Position numbers and translations under genes: made by a program. Shown piece after piece: positions 47,309 to 56,480 of a DNA stretch of 64,000 nt. The notes beneath the pieces were generated by a model, which had not been told where the DNA came from, did no database searches, and worked only from the letters and a program-made list of their open reading frames with translations. Source of the stretch: Algoriphagus sp. AGSA1 (GTDB lineage: Bacteria; Bacteroidota; Bacteroidia; Cytophagales; Cyclobacteriaceae); NCBI RefSeq assembly GCF_021390545.1, contig NZ_JAJUWR010000012.1, positions 124,001 through 188,000 on the forward strand. The letters run 5' to 3'. Each line of letters starts with the position of its first letter. Positions within the stretch are counted from its first letter, which is position 1.

Positions 47309-49108
47309 TTAAACTTCTTGTAAAGCAACCATTTTTTTGAAAGATTGGGAATGATTCATCAATTCATGATAAGTCCCTCTACCTGATATCATCCCATTAT
47401 TCAATAATATAACTTCATCTGCACTCTTAATTGTGGATAATCTATGAGCAACTATTAGGATTGTATATTCCCCTTTTAACTTTTCAATGTTTCCCTGTAT
47501 TACTCTTTCTGTTTCAGAGTCTAATGCAGATGTTGCTTCATCCATAATCAAAATATCAACGTCCTTAAAAAGTTCTCGGGCAATTGAAATTCTTTGTTTT
47601 TGTCCACCACTGACCATTACACCGTTGCTTCCTAAAAATGAATTTTCCCTTTCGGGTAAACTTTCTACAAACTCTACAATAGCTGCTTTTTCTAGTGCCT
47701 TCCAAAATTTCGCTTTGTTTTCTGAAGTGGGCAAAGCCCATCTCGTCACATTGTTAAAAATACTATCAGAAAAAATAACAGGATCTTGCGTAATGTATCC
47801 AATGTGTTTTGAAAAATTCAGTTTATTAATTTGCTCATAAGGTACATCATCAACCAATACCTTACCAATATTAGCCGGTAGCATTCCAACAATTAAATTT
47901 ACCAAAGTAGTTTTGCCGCTGCCACTTTCACCAACAAATGCATAAGTTTTATTCTTGTTAATTGTCAAGTGCAAATTCCTTAAGATCAATTCAGTATCAC
48001 GGTAACTAAAACTCACATCTTCTAATTGAATAGTATCTTTAAATCCATTGATCATTAGTTCACCATCATCTTCCTGTTCAATTCTTAATACTTCCATAAA
48101 CTCGGTCATATTTACTAGAGACCCTGAATTATTCAGAAATCTGTTCCAGTGATTTTGCATTTGAACCAGGGCATTGAGTGACCTATAGAAAAAGAGTAGA
48201 CTCAAGACTATTACTCCTATTTTTTCAGAAAAAAAGTTGACTTGCACAAAAATTACGGACATTACAATAAGAATGACCATGGGTTCTCTTGTCGCCACAA
48301 GTATTGAATTATAAAGCCCTATTTTTTTATTGCTATTCTCAATATAATCAATTGCTTTTTTTATTTTTAGGCCATATTCGGTCATTAAACCTGTTGCTCT
48401 CAGGTATTTAAAGAAAGCTACTTTTTCAATCAAAAGGCCTTGGAAAACATGTCCCCCCTTGGTTATTTTGCTTGAAGTAGCTTTCGTTTTTTTATAAATC
48501 TTATTATAAAGGAAATTGGATAAAAAACCGCCAAAAGCGACCAAAACAGCGAATTGTGGATTCGTTAAAAATGCCAATATCACATAAACAAAAACCAAGA
48601 CTCCAAATTGCATGGCTGCAAAATAACTTAAATAAGCACTTGACACCCTCCCTACCTCTCCACTTAAGGTATTCTGAATTCGACCCGAATCAGCCATCAC
48701 AAATTTCTTATAGCTATATTTTCCTAAAATATCAATATTGTCATATCGTAATTTTTTAATGAAATATTGCTGTACGAGTACGTTATAGTATGACTCACAA
48801 AACTTAGCGATCCCTTTCGTTACAAAAAATACAGAAATAACCAATAAAACATTCGTTAGACTCAAGTCAATTCCTAAAAAATCAAGGGATTCAACTAAAA
48901 AACTCAGTCCTCCCAAATCTTCTGATGTAGCAGAGGTACCTCCATCTACCATTTGGAGTAATGGTAAAAACATAGCCAAACCAAAACCATCAAGGAGCCC
49001 AACTGAAAGGCTTAAGGCCAAAGCTATAAAAACTCTATATCTAAGGTGAGAATAAAAGTAACTGAAATAAACCAAATACTTTTTCACCAAGTTCTTAATT
49101 ATTCCCAT
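47309..49108 (-). CDS. ABC transporter, fused permease/ATPase (flippase-like), paralog
   Basis: A 599-residue half-transporter. The membrane domain begins with LVKKYLVYFSYFYSHLRYR and GLLDGFGLAMFLPLL, almost the same wording as the exporter at 4422-6227; the ATPase has GESGSGKTT, a VSGGQKQRIS signature and ILIMDEATSALDSE. It may be the flippase of the pseudaminate-containing repeat unit, while the other copy serves a second one. The DNA is AT-rich. ATG start at 49108, 133 bp after the NeuD-like gene. Confidence 0.88.
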   Translation of the reverse strand: MGIIKNLVKKYLVYFSYFYSHLRYRVFIALALSLSVGLLDGFGLAMFLPLLQMVDGGTSATSEDLGGLSFLVESLDFLGIDLSLTNVLLVISVFFVTKGIAKFCESYYNVLVQQYFIKKLRYDNIDILGKYSYKKFVMADSGRIQNTLSGEVGRVSSAYLSYFAAMQFGVLVFVYVILAFLTNPQFAVLVAFGGFLSNFLYNKIYKKTKATSSKITKGGHVFQGLLIEKVAFFKYLRATGLMTEYGLKIKKAIDYIENSNKKIGLYNSILVATREPMVILIVMSVIFVQVNFFSEKIGVIVLSLLFFYRSLNALVQMQNHWNRFLNNSGSLVNMTEFMEVLRIEQEDDGELMINGFKDTIQLEDVSFSYRDTELILRNLHLTINKNKTYAFVGESGSGKTTLVNLIVGMLPANIGKVLVDDVPYEQINKLNFSKHIGYITQDPVIFSDSIFNNVTRWALPTSENKAKFWKALEKAAIVEFVESLPERENSFLGSNGVMVSGGQKQRISIARELFKDVDILIMDEATSALDSETERVIQGNIEKLKGEYTILIVAHRLSTIKSADEVILLNNGMISGRGTYHELMNHSQSFKKMVALQEV

Positions 49109-49241
49109 GTTTACTATTGATAGTAATAGTCTATACTAGTCATAAGGTTTTGAATATTATTCCTAAAAAATTAATTATAATTAATGTTTTAGATGGCCAA
49201 ATAAGCTCATTGAAAATTATATAAAAACACAAGTATTGAAA

Positions 49242-49853
49242 TCAAATGCGTCTAGCAGGTATTCCTACTATTGTTGTTGCATTCAAATAATCCCGGGTCA
49301 CAGCAGCTGCCGCACCAACCACAACCCCATCTCCCAATTCCACCCCTGGCAATATAACCGCCCCAGCTCCCAATCTACAAAATGCTCCAACTTTAGAACC
49401 TCCGAGTAAAATTGCCTTTGGACCAATCTCTGAGAATTCCCCCACGTGGCTATCATGATGAAGTTGAGCTCCTGTGTTGATTAAAACTCCTTTTCCAAGA
49501 TTTACTTCAGGCCCAACAAACGTCAATGGCATCAAATCCCCATGTATTTCTTCCTTATTGGAAACACTTGAAAAGTTCAACCAATAAGGGGTTCCACCTA
49601 AAGCTATAAAAAGGTCAAAAAACTTACTTCTCAAAATAGGATTCCCAATTCCTAAGCAGAAGCCAGAATCGCTTTCTAATCGAGATTTAATTTTTTCTAT
49701 AGACGAATACACGGTAAAACTCTTCCTCTTCAAGACAACTGTTTCAATCGATGTATCCTCATCAAAAAAGCATATAGATGAAGAATCGTATCCTGCATTG
49801 ATCAACAAAAACAGAACTTCCTTACCATGACCTCCTGCCCCAACTATTACCAT
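49242..49853 (-). CDS. NeuD-like sialic-acid-family O-acyltransferase
   Basis: A 203-residue protein. The N-terminal VIVGAGGHGKEVL is the nucleotide-binding-like domain of the NeuD/PglD family, and the C-terminal two-thirds are hexapeptide repeats (VGEFSEIGPKAILLGGSKVGAFCRLGAGAVILPGVELGDGVVVGAAAAV) with HHDSHVG holding the catalytic His. It probably acetylates the amino or hydroxyl group of a sugar, possibly in the nonulosonate path that follows. ATG at 49853. Confidence 0.85.
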   Translation of the reverse strand: MVIVGAGGHGKEVLFLLINAGYDSSSICFFDEDTSIETVVLKRKSFTVYSSIEKIKSRLESDSGFCLGIGNPILRSKFFDLFIALGGTPYWLNFSSVSNKEEIHGDLMPLTFVGPEVNLGKGVLINTGAQLHHDSHVGEFSEIGPKAILLGGSKVGAFCRLGAGAVILPGVELGDGVVVGAAAAVTRDYLNATTIVGIPARRI

Positions 49854-50155
49854 GCCACTAGCTGAATTATCATAAAGATGTCCATCAAGTTATCTGAATG
49901 CAATTCCTTTTAATAGAATCCCATAATGTGAACCTTATGGCTAAGTGTCTATAGATGCTTTTTGTCCTAGATGCTTGTACAGCAACAATCCACATATTTT
50001 CCATAAATATTTCTGCAAAACCCAAGAGCTTTGGATCCTAAATGCTGACCTTCAGACTCTAGTAATTATGAAGCCATATTTATTAAAACAATATAATCCT
50101 GTCACCATATAATACTGGTAATAAGTAGTTTATACCCTTTTGATTTTACTCTCTG
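49854..50155. other. Intergenic region between Wza and NeuD-like gene
   Basis: 302 bp of AT-rich DNA. I found no open frame with protein-like composition, no clear TAnnTTTG box in the minus direction and no strong hairpin with T-run. Scattered coding-like words on the minus strand are interrupted by stops, so an old gene relic is possible but not identifiable. Confidence 0.5.
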
Positions 50156-52747
50156 CTACGGTAGCAATCTTTCTATCAAAATCCCCAATGTGGCTAGACT
50201 AGACGCTAAGCCTATCCAGCCGGCAGCACTTAATCTTTCACGCTCTGGCTTAACAGGTACAACTATTTCCGCTCCCGGTTCCAGTCTAGGATAAAATTTA
50301 AGACCTAGCAAATTACGGGTACTTTTTGCATCTCCATTTGCGTAAACCACATAGGTTTTGGATTTTCTGGCATTTTCAGTAAATCCACCTGCCTTAGAAA
50401 TATAATGTTTCAAACCACGATTGTTATAATACCTGGTAGTCGTAGGCAATAAGACCTCTCCCACCATTCTAACCGTCTGAAGTTCCTTTGGTATTCGTAT
50501 AATATCCCCCTCCATTAGGATGAGATCATCTTCTCCTCCTGGATTTCCCATTATTTTCACTAAATCAATCCCTACATAATCTTGTTTTTTCATGCGGACG
50601 GCATTTAAGGCAGAATCTAACCTAATCGAATCAAGGGCAAGAGAACTATCTGACAATTTCTGCACTGCAGCTTCTTGTTTTTTTATTTGCAACTCAATAT
50701 CATAATCGGCTATCTTCTTGTCAACCCTATCAAAAAGAGTTTCCTCTGCCTCATTATTCTTCCTCTTAAAATCCGGATCCAGATTATCTCTGATCTCTTT
50801 CAGTTCATTAATGCGCTTTTCTTCATCAGTTAGATCCTGGAAATATATTGTGCGCCGTATCAAACTAGCCCCCTTAGGATATGCAAACTGTGTCATTCCA
50901 CCCGCTCTCTTTACCACATCGGATATCCGCTCATTGGCCGAGGCTATGGCAAACTCTCCTGGATAGGTGACTTCTCCTTGGATAGTCACGATTTGCTCTC
51001 TTTCAAAGCCAGGACTTCTTCTGATAAAAACATGGTCAAAAGGCTGTAGTTGCTGGTTTCTTTCCTCATCAGTCAGCTCCAAATTTGGATCGATTGTCAA
51101 AGTCTTAATCTCTGCTATCCTACCCGTACTCGAATCCCTGACCCTTCGTGCTATCTCTATGGAAGAATTAGTAGCCGACTCCAATAAACCTCCCGATCGA
51201 ATAATCAGGTCTCCTACAGTCATTTCTGAAGCGAAGGGATAAGTACCCGGATAATTGATCTCTCCGGAAATCTTTACATAGTATTCCTCCTTCACATCAT
51301 ACCTACTGGGAACGAATAAAAGATCCTCGTTTTTTAAAGGTACATCCTGTCTAGTGCCTTCTAAGATACCTTTCAGATCAAGTGGCTCAGCTGCCAAAGT
51401 CAAATCAGCACTGGTTCTGTACAAGGTAGCTCTAGTAGCAAACGCCTCTGGTTTAAGCCCCTCAGCTTTCTCAAGAAGTGTTTTGACAGTTAATCCTTTA
51501 TCCTCTAAAGAATATTCACCTGGACGGTTTACAGCCCCTTCCACTTGAACTCGGTTTGAAAACCTCTCTAGAGCCTCACCTATAAGTATTTCGTCTCCAT
51601 CCAGCAGAGTGAACGAGGAAAACTCACTAGATGGCACATCTACTACTTTTCGCTGGTTATCTTCAATTCTACGGATCGTCACCCTGTCTTTGTAAGCCAA
51701 GCTGGTAAATCCTCCTGTATATACGTATAGGTCTCCAAGAGATTCATTCGGCTTTACCTCAAAAAGCCCTTCTCTACGGACTGGGCCGATGATTTCAACT
51801 CGGGTTTCTACAGGAGGCACTATGACTACATCATTGTCCTGAAGTGTAATATTCGACCTTTGATCTCCTTTGGATAGAAATTCATATATGTCCACTGTAG
51901 CTACCAATCTACTGTCCCTATATACCTGGATTTTCCTGAAAGCACCATTTTCGTTGGGTCCGCCTGCTGCATATAGACCGTTAAACACTGTCGCAAATGA
52001 GGGCAATGTGTATGTTCCAGGTTTGGTTAGCTCCCCTACCATCGAAACTTTAATCGATCGGATATTTCCAAGTCTTAGCTGGATAAATGTATTGGGATTG
52101 GAACCAGTCAGCCCCGAATATATCCTTCCCAGAGCTGTTTGGATCCTTGAAGTAGCAGCTCCAATAGTGGATCCTCCAACCTGAACTGGCCCTACATTAG
52201 GAATGAAAACCCTTCCTTCAGGTGTGACATTGAGATCATACGACTGCTGAGAAGCACCATATACATCCAACAACAACTGATCCCCAGATCCGATCACATA
52301 AGATTGAGGGGTGGGGATATTTAGACTAGGGTTGAAATTGAGTTCCCGGTTGTGAAACAGCTTATAACCAAAAATCTTCTTCTGCTTCACAGTCAGATCA
52401 TAATAAGGATCAGATCTACGAATAGAATCAAACATATCTACCTCCTCAAATCCAGTGACTGTTCTACCCCGTCCTCCTTCTTGAATCTGCTTGGATGAAT
52501 TTACTTTCATTTGCAATTCAGAGATTCTCTTGCTCAATTTTACTGCTTCCATCGCTGGCATTCCTCTTTCCCGTGCCAATGCGGTCAACTGACTGGTAGT
52601 CAAACCATTAGACTCTGCCCGCTTGATCAACTGCTCTATCTGGGCATCAGATAAATCATCGACTTTTAGGTTTTGTATATCGGAGAGACTCTGACTTTGA
52701 GCGGCAAAGGCTAGCAATAAAAAAAACACCAGTAAAAAGCAATTCAT
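50156..52747 (-). CDS. Large SLBB-domain polysaccharide export protein (Wza family)
   Basis: From ATG 52747 the protein has 863 residues with signal peptide (MNCFLLVFFLLLAFAAQSQ). The Poly_export domain (VIGSGDQLLLDVYGASQQSYDLNVTPEG) is followed by several SLBB-type beta-grasp repeats (KVSMVGELTKPGTY, VEIIGPVRREGLF, VQVEGAVNRPGEY, VKISGEINYPGTY, VTIQGEVTYPGEF, VRMVGEVLLP), far longer than the 277-residue Wza copy. The C-terminal helix (AGWIGLASSLATLGILIERLL) may cross the outer membrane. A TTG at 52792 gives a 15-residue extension without signal character, so I reject it. First export gene after the regulator; the 21-bp element lies 113 bp upstream of its ATG. Confidence 0.93.
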   Translation of the reverse strand: MNCFLLVFFLLLAFAAQSQSLSDIQNLKVDDLSDAQIEQLIKRAESNGLTTSQLTALARERGMPAMEAVKLSKRISELQMKVNSSKQIQEGGRGRTVTGFEEVDMFDSIRRSDPYYDLTVKQKKIFGYKLFHNRELNFNPSLNIPTPQSYVIGSGDQLLLDVYGASQQSYDLNVTPEGRVFIPNVGPVQVGGSTIGAATSRIQTALGRIYSGLTGSNPNTFIQLRLGNIRSIKVSMVGELTKPGTYTLPSFATVFNGLYAAGGPNENGAFRKIQVYRDSRLVATVDIYEFLSKGDQRSNITLQDNDVVIVPPVETRVEIIGPVRREGLFEVKPNESLGDLYVYTGGFTSLAYKDRVTIRRIEDNQRKVVDVPSSEFSSFTLLDGDEILIGEALERFSNRVQVEGAVNRPGEYSLEDKGLTVKTLLEKAEGLKPEAFATRATLYRTSADLTLAAEPLDLKGILEGTRQDVPLKNEDLLFVPSRYDVKEEYYVKISGEINYPGTYPFASEMTVGDLIIRSGGLLESATNSSIEIARRVRDSSTGRIAEIKTLTIDPNLELTDEERNQQLQPFDHVFIRRSPGFEREQIVTIQGEVTYPGEFAIASANERISDVVKRAGGMTQFAYPKGASLIRRTIYFQDLTDEEKRINELKEIRDNLDPDFKRKNNEAEETLFDRVDKKIADYDIELQIKKQEAAVQKLSDSSLALDSIRLDSALNAVRMKKQDYVGIDLVKIMGNPGGEDDLILMEGDIIRIPKELQTVRMVGEVLLPTTTRYYNNRGLKHYISKAGGFTENARKSKTYVVYANGDAKSTRNLLGLKFYPRLEPGAEIVVPVKPERERLSAAGWIGLASSLATLGILIERLLP

Positions 52748-52859
52748 AGAATAGCCGCCCCAAGTTTTCAATTCAATTATTTTCGTATTCAATTCTTATT
52801 ATATCTGTTAACTATCTGCTAATTTCTTATTTTTATTCTATTCTCAACTGTTTTCACAC

Positions 52860-52880
52860 AGCTTCGCCCTTTCAGTCACA
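52860..52880 (-). promoter_or_regulatory. 21-bp leader element, copy 2
   Basis: Identical over 21 bases to the element at 26931-26951 and in the same orientation. It lies 41 bp after the regulator's stop and 113 bp before the wza ATG, so it is in a transcribed intercistronic leader. Again CGGTT precedes it at 14 bases. The sequence beyond these bases differs from copy 1. Confidence 0.55.
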
Positions 52881-52921
52881 TCCGTGCCTAGTCAAACCGT
52901 CAAAATCTCACCAAAAGCTAC

Positions 52922-53440
52922 TTAAGCGCCTACTTCCTTATCAAACAAAACCAACCCTTTGGACATCATCCTCTCAGCTAGCAATGTCAGTACCACTTTT
53001 CGGTCTATCATTTCTTCTATCTTGTTTGATAGATTTAAAATATAGTCTTCATTGAGATCATCTCCGGTTACCACTACGTCGATCTTGCCCGAATCGATAC
53101 CCTTGGACAGATCTCCGACCAAAATTACTTGGCTAACCTCGCCCATACGACCCAATATCTGCTCAAGTAACTTATCCAATCCCAGGTACTTACGTACAAT
53201 ATCCTGGATATTGAAAAAAAAAGGATGTTTTACGTTGGCCTTGTAAGCGATTTTGTTTTTATCTGACTCTTTCACCAAGAATCCTGCTTGTGTCAAATTG
53301 TTCAGTTCCTTGCGGATGGCATTGGTGGATTCACCAAACTCATCAGCCAATCCTCTCAAATGGCTTTGTGTTTGGGAATTAACGAAGAACTTCACAAGTA
53401 ACCTCAACCTTGTCTTTGAAGTAATTAAGGATTCAAGCAT
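52922..53440 (-). CDS. Winged-helix regulator with MNT-like C-terminal domain
   Basis: A 172-residue protein. Residues 1-70 form a helix-turn-helix of the ArsR/wHTH type (SHLRGLADEFGESTNAIRKELNNLTQAGFLVKE, recognition helix ~39-50). Residues 105-170 resemble the minimal nucleotidyltransferase fold (VILVGDLSKG then KIDVVVTGDD), but the usual catalytic D-x-D pair is incomplete, so it is probably a ligand or regulatory domain. Single-gene wHTH-MNT regulators are known before capsule loci of Bacteroidetes. It sits directly upstream of wza with its own promoter; an inverted repeat over that promoter and at the second unit suggests autoregulation and a locus-wide role (inference). Confidence 0.78.
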   Translation of the reverse strand: MLESLITSKTRLRLLVKFFVNSQTQSHLRGLADEFGESTNAIRKELNNLTQAGFLVKESDKNKIAYKANVKHPFFFNIQDIVRKYLGLDKLLEQILGRMGEVSQVILVGDLSKGIDSGKIDVVVTGDDLNEDYILNLSNKIEEMIDRKVVLTLLAERMMSKGLVLFDKEVGA

Positions 53441-53459
53441 AAAAATCCACTTCCATAGT

Positions 53460-53500
53460 GAGTAACAAAGGTACTCATTGCATTGAATAGGAAAAACAAA
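53460..53500 (-). promoter_or_regulatory. Promoter/operator of the regulator and wza unit
   Basis: On the minus strand TACCTTTG (53473-53466) is a perfect -7 box; TTG (53499-53497) lies 23 bases upstream, at the long end of the accepted spacing. The -7 box sits inside the inverted repeat GAGTA-N7-TACTC (53460-53476), and the ATG is 25 bases downstream. The block matches the promoter at 27058-27077 in 17 of 20 bases. Confidence 0.58.
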
Positions 53501-53555
53501 AAGAGTGTTTTTGATTAAGAATAACGGACTTTAACTATTTTCTATTTATCTCAGC

Positions 53556-53927
53556 CTATTGTCTGTAAATATTATCCGGTTTTCTCCTGAGAAGTTTTCG
53601 GAACGAACTGCCACATAATGCGCTGAAAGCCCCAAGGAAGAACCCTAACACGCCAGTAAATGCAAACAAAATGAATTCATTACCCACTCCCATCAATCCC
53701 CCAATTTTATCGGGTAGGGAACTTCCTGATACAGTTGAGATATAAATAGTTTGTCCAAGCCACATCAACCCCATTCCAAGTCCTCCGGCGAAAAAGGCTC
53801 CAGTGCCTTTGATATTTGAAATCGCAGCAAGAATAGCAATACCTAGCATCACAGCCCAAAAAGCCAAGAATGGGTTCAATAACATAACCAACAATGCCGT
53901 GAGAAAAACAAACAGAACAAACTTCAT
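53556..53927 (-). CDS. Small membrane protein of unknown function
   Basis: A 123-residue protein made mainly of hydrophobic segments (about 1-20, 22-40, 44-65, 84-108), probably four membrane helices, ending in a basic tail RKLLRRKPDN. No family recognised. ATG at 53927, 5 bp after the stop of the penicillin-acylase gene, so the two are co-transcribed and may act together at the membrane. Confidence 0.7.
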   Translation of the reverse strand: MKFVLFVFLTALLVMLLNPFLAFWAVMLGIAILAAISNIKGTGAFFAGGLGMGLMWLGQTIYISTVSGSSLPDKIGGLMGVGNEFILFAFTGVLGFFLGAFSALCGSSFRKLLRRKPDNIYRQ

Positions 53928-53932
53928 GGTTT

Positions 53933-56347
53933 TTATTTTAGAATAGTTTGAAACAAGATCCCTTCTTCCTGGCCGGGAGTTCTTAATTTAAAATCCAGGT
54001 ATTCACCATTTGCCCATTTTTCTACGAAATTACTGTAGTATTTACTCCCTGGGTTTCCGGATTGCCCCCCGGGATATATTCCAAAAGCATTGATTTCAGG
54101 CCCTAATTCTACCACCATTCTCCAACTGGCTCCATGCCGGGCACTCGTTGCGTTCAAAATACCGGATCCTCCCCCTGTGTACACATTCTCCACAGAAAAT
54201 GATTTAAACTGGGGAACAAGGTGCTGAATTGTGGTTCTTTTATAATTAGCCCAAGAAAAATCACCTTCCTCGGATTCCCATTTCTTCATTTCCGCGAGCA
54301 TATCCCTAAACCCCTCCTTTACATGAATAGTGGCGGTCTCCAGAACAGAGGTGTTTTTTATATCAAATATGCTGTCAGCCGGGTCATGTTTCATCAGCAC
54401 AACTGTTTGATAATAGCTGGGAAGTACTACTTGAGCTCCATAGGAGGACAATTCCTTCCAGATATGGTTATAAGCTTTTCTCCACCAGATGTAAAACAAG
54501 GTAGGAGCTTTTTGGTTTGGATCAGCGTATAGATCCCATTCCTTAAGTAAGGATATATATCTTTTGGCATCGGGATCTGCATCAAACTCACTTCCAAGCA
54601 TGTCCATCATCACCGGCAGTGCTTCTGCTGCGTGCAGGTAGTAATCGTCAAACTGAAGGCCTTGCATATCCTCCACTGTGATTGCCTTCATTTCCCGGAG
54701 TCTTGAATTTAGCCGTCGGTTTCTATAGAATTCATAGCTGTTGTCAAATACATAATAAGGATAGGTAGAATCTGTAGGATGCTGATTTGCCGAGCTGACA
54801 AACCCACGGGAAGGATTTAAGGTATTGGCATTCTGTTCATTTGGAATATATCCCTGCCATTCCATATTTGGATCTGCTCCATCCATGAAAAACTTGCCCT
54901 GTCCCTTCCATTTCAAAGGAAACTTGCCTTGGATCCGCATGGCTATATCGCCACTCTTGGAAGCGAAAACAAAATTCTGTGCAGGAGCAGTAAAATTATC
55001 CAAGGCTGAGTTATAGTCCTGTATATTTTTCGCAGTATTTAACTCAAGAAATGTCCTTTGCTCATTGGAACCTTCATGCACGTTCCATTTGAGAGCAAAA
55101 TTCACATCCTGTCGCATAGAATTGAAACTCTGGTCGTAAACCACCGGACCATAATGGGTGTAAACCACGGTGTCAAGAAAGACCGCTTCACCTTTTACTT
55201 TTATTTCCTCTACCCTGAAAGAAGTCTGTCTCCATTTATCACCATACTTGTAGGCTTTCCGTGTCTCATCCTGAAAAGTGATCTTATACCAGTCTCTCGT
55301 ATCGCGGGTGGCATTGGTCACACCCCAGGCAATATTTTCATTAAAGCCAGAGATCACACCCAGTGCGCCAGGCAGCGTTGCTCCTTTCACCGAGTGATCT
55401 GGAGTAGTTAACTGCATAGAATACCAAAGGGACGGGAGATTTAAACTGAGGTGGGGATCATTGGCCAAAATAGGATGCCCATTTTTGGTTTTAGATCCGG
55501 AAACCGCCCAATTATTAGACCCAGTTCCTTCTTCTGGCTGCGGCAATGGATCAATTAACAACAGATCATCCGGATAACTGATACTGTCGGGGTGATTTAC
55601 AGTCATGGCTTCAAATCCCCACTTATGCCCCGGTTCAATAATAGGATCAACCCCTTCCGGATATTCCGGATATAGTTTATCAAGCATCACGTCACCAAGA
55701 ATTTTCCGTAGATTGGAATATTCAAGATCCCGGTCCCCCACCAACATATCGGTCATATACTTTAACAATAGTATAGATTTATAAGCAGACCAATGCTCGG
55801 GCCGATAGCCCAGAATTTTATATTCCACGGGCAATCTAGCCTCAGAAAGCTGATCAATGTATTGATTGACCCCATCCGCATACGCCTCTAGTAATTTGTA
55901 CGATTTCGGATCCTCCGTTTTGATGAATTCCATCCCCTTTTCAGCACCATAAGCCAATCCTTTTCGTCTGGTCATTCTGTCCAGATCCAGTGCGATCGAA
56001 CCAACGATTTCGGAAATCCTACCAGCAGCTGCCATGGTCTGAAACTCCATCTGCCATAACCTATGTTTAGCTGTAATATAACCTTGTGCCCGGTACAGAT
56101 CCTCTTGGCCGTTGGCAAAAATATGGGGGATAAGGTTTTCATCGTAAACCACCTTCACCTCACTGCTCAGTTTTTCGAGGGCTAATTCACCCTCATCCAG
56201 CTTGTCTTCAGAGAAGCAATTTTGCCAAAATCCGTGATAGGGATCAAGTAAGGGGGCCAAGGGAGGAATAGCACCAAAAGGACGGGAAACAGCTACAGCA
56301 AGGACTATGGCAAGCGTCAAAGTGATTAAAAATCCTACAAGCTTCAT
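53933..56347 (-). CDS. Penicillin acylase family (S45) N-terminal-nucleophile hydrolase
   Basis: An 804-residue precursor. An N-terminal hydrophobic segment (1-21) is followed by the alpha-chain (QGYITAKHRLWQMEFQTMAAAGRISEIVG), a spacer, and the autoprocessing site TGSNNWAVSG with the nucleophile Ser277, then NDPHLSLNLPSLWY and GVISGFNENIAWGVTNATRD for the oxyanion/Asn region. Family members cleave amide bonds of acylated small molecules, including N-acyl-homoserine lactones and beta-lactams; the substrate here is unknown. It would act outside the cytoplasm. ATG at 56347. It forms a small operon with the membrane protein downstream. Confidence 0.92.
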   Translation of the reverse strand: MKLVGFLITLTLAIVLAVAVSRPFGAIPPLAPLLDPYHGFWQNCFSEDKLDEGELALEKLSSEVKVVYDENLIPHIFANGQEDLYRAQGYITAKHRLWQMEFQTMAAAGRISEIVGSIALDLDRMTRRKGLAYGAEKGMEFIKTEDPKSYKLLEAYADGVNQYIDQLSEARLPVEYKILGYRPEHWSAYKSILLLKYMTDMLVGDRDLEYSNLRKILGDVMLDKLYPEYPEGVDPIIEPGHKWGFEAMTVNHPDSISYPDDLLLIDPLPQPEEGTGSNNWAVSGSKTKNGHPILANDPHLSLNLPSLWYSMQLTTPDHSVKGATLPGALGVISGFNENIAWGVTNATRDTRDWYKITFQDETRKAYKYGDKWRQTSFRVEEIKVKGEAVFLDTVVYTHYGPVVYDQSFNSMRQDVNFALKWNVHEGSNEQRTFLELNTAKNIQDYNSALDNFTAPAQNFVFASKSGDIAMRIQGKFPLKWKGQGKFFMDGADPNMEWQGYIPNEQNANTLNPSRGFVSSANQHPTDSTYPYYVFDNSYEFYRNRRLNSRLREMKAITVEDMQGLQFDDYYLHAAEALPVMMDMLGSEFDADPDAKRYISLLKEWDLYADPNQKAPTLFYIWWRKAYNHIWKELSSYGAQVVLPSYYQTVVLMKHDPADSIFDIKNTSVLETATIHVKEGFRDMLAEMKKWESEEGDFSWANYKRTTIQHLVPQFKSFSVENVYTGGGSGILNATSARHGASWRMVVELGPEINAFGIYPGGQSGNPGSKYYSNFVEKWANGEYLDFKLRTPGQEEGILFQTILK

Positions 56348-56430
56348 TGAAAATAGTTAAGATATAGGGCGAATTTAATCCAATCTTAGAACTATCAAAC
56401 AAATAGACGGTTCCTTTTACCTACTCACAT

Positions 56431-56468
56431 AAAAAAGCCCTCAATAAGTGACATACTGAAGGCTTTAT
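56431..56468 (-). terminator. Rho-independent terminator after the DUF2911 gene
   Basis: On the minus strand AAAGCCTTCA and TGAGGGCTTT pair over ten positions with one mismatch around a 12-base loop, followed by a run of six T. It starts 13 bp after the stop codon at 56481 and separates this gene from the acylase unit. Confidence 0.75.
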
Positions 56469-56480
56469 CTTGAATGATAT

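Noticed and set aside
52748..52792. Upstream TTG start for the large Wza protein
   Set aside because: It adds 15 polar residues before a clean signal peptide that starts at ATG 52747.
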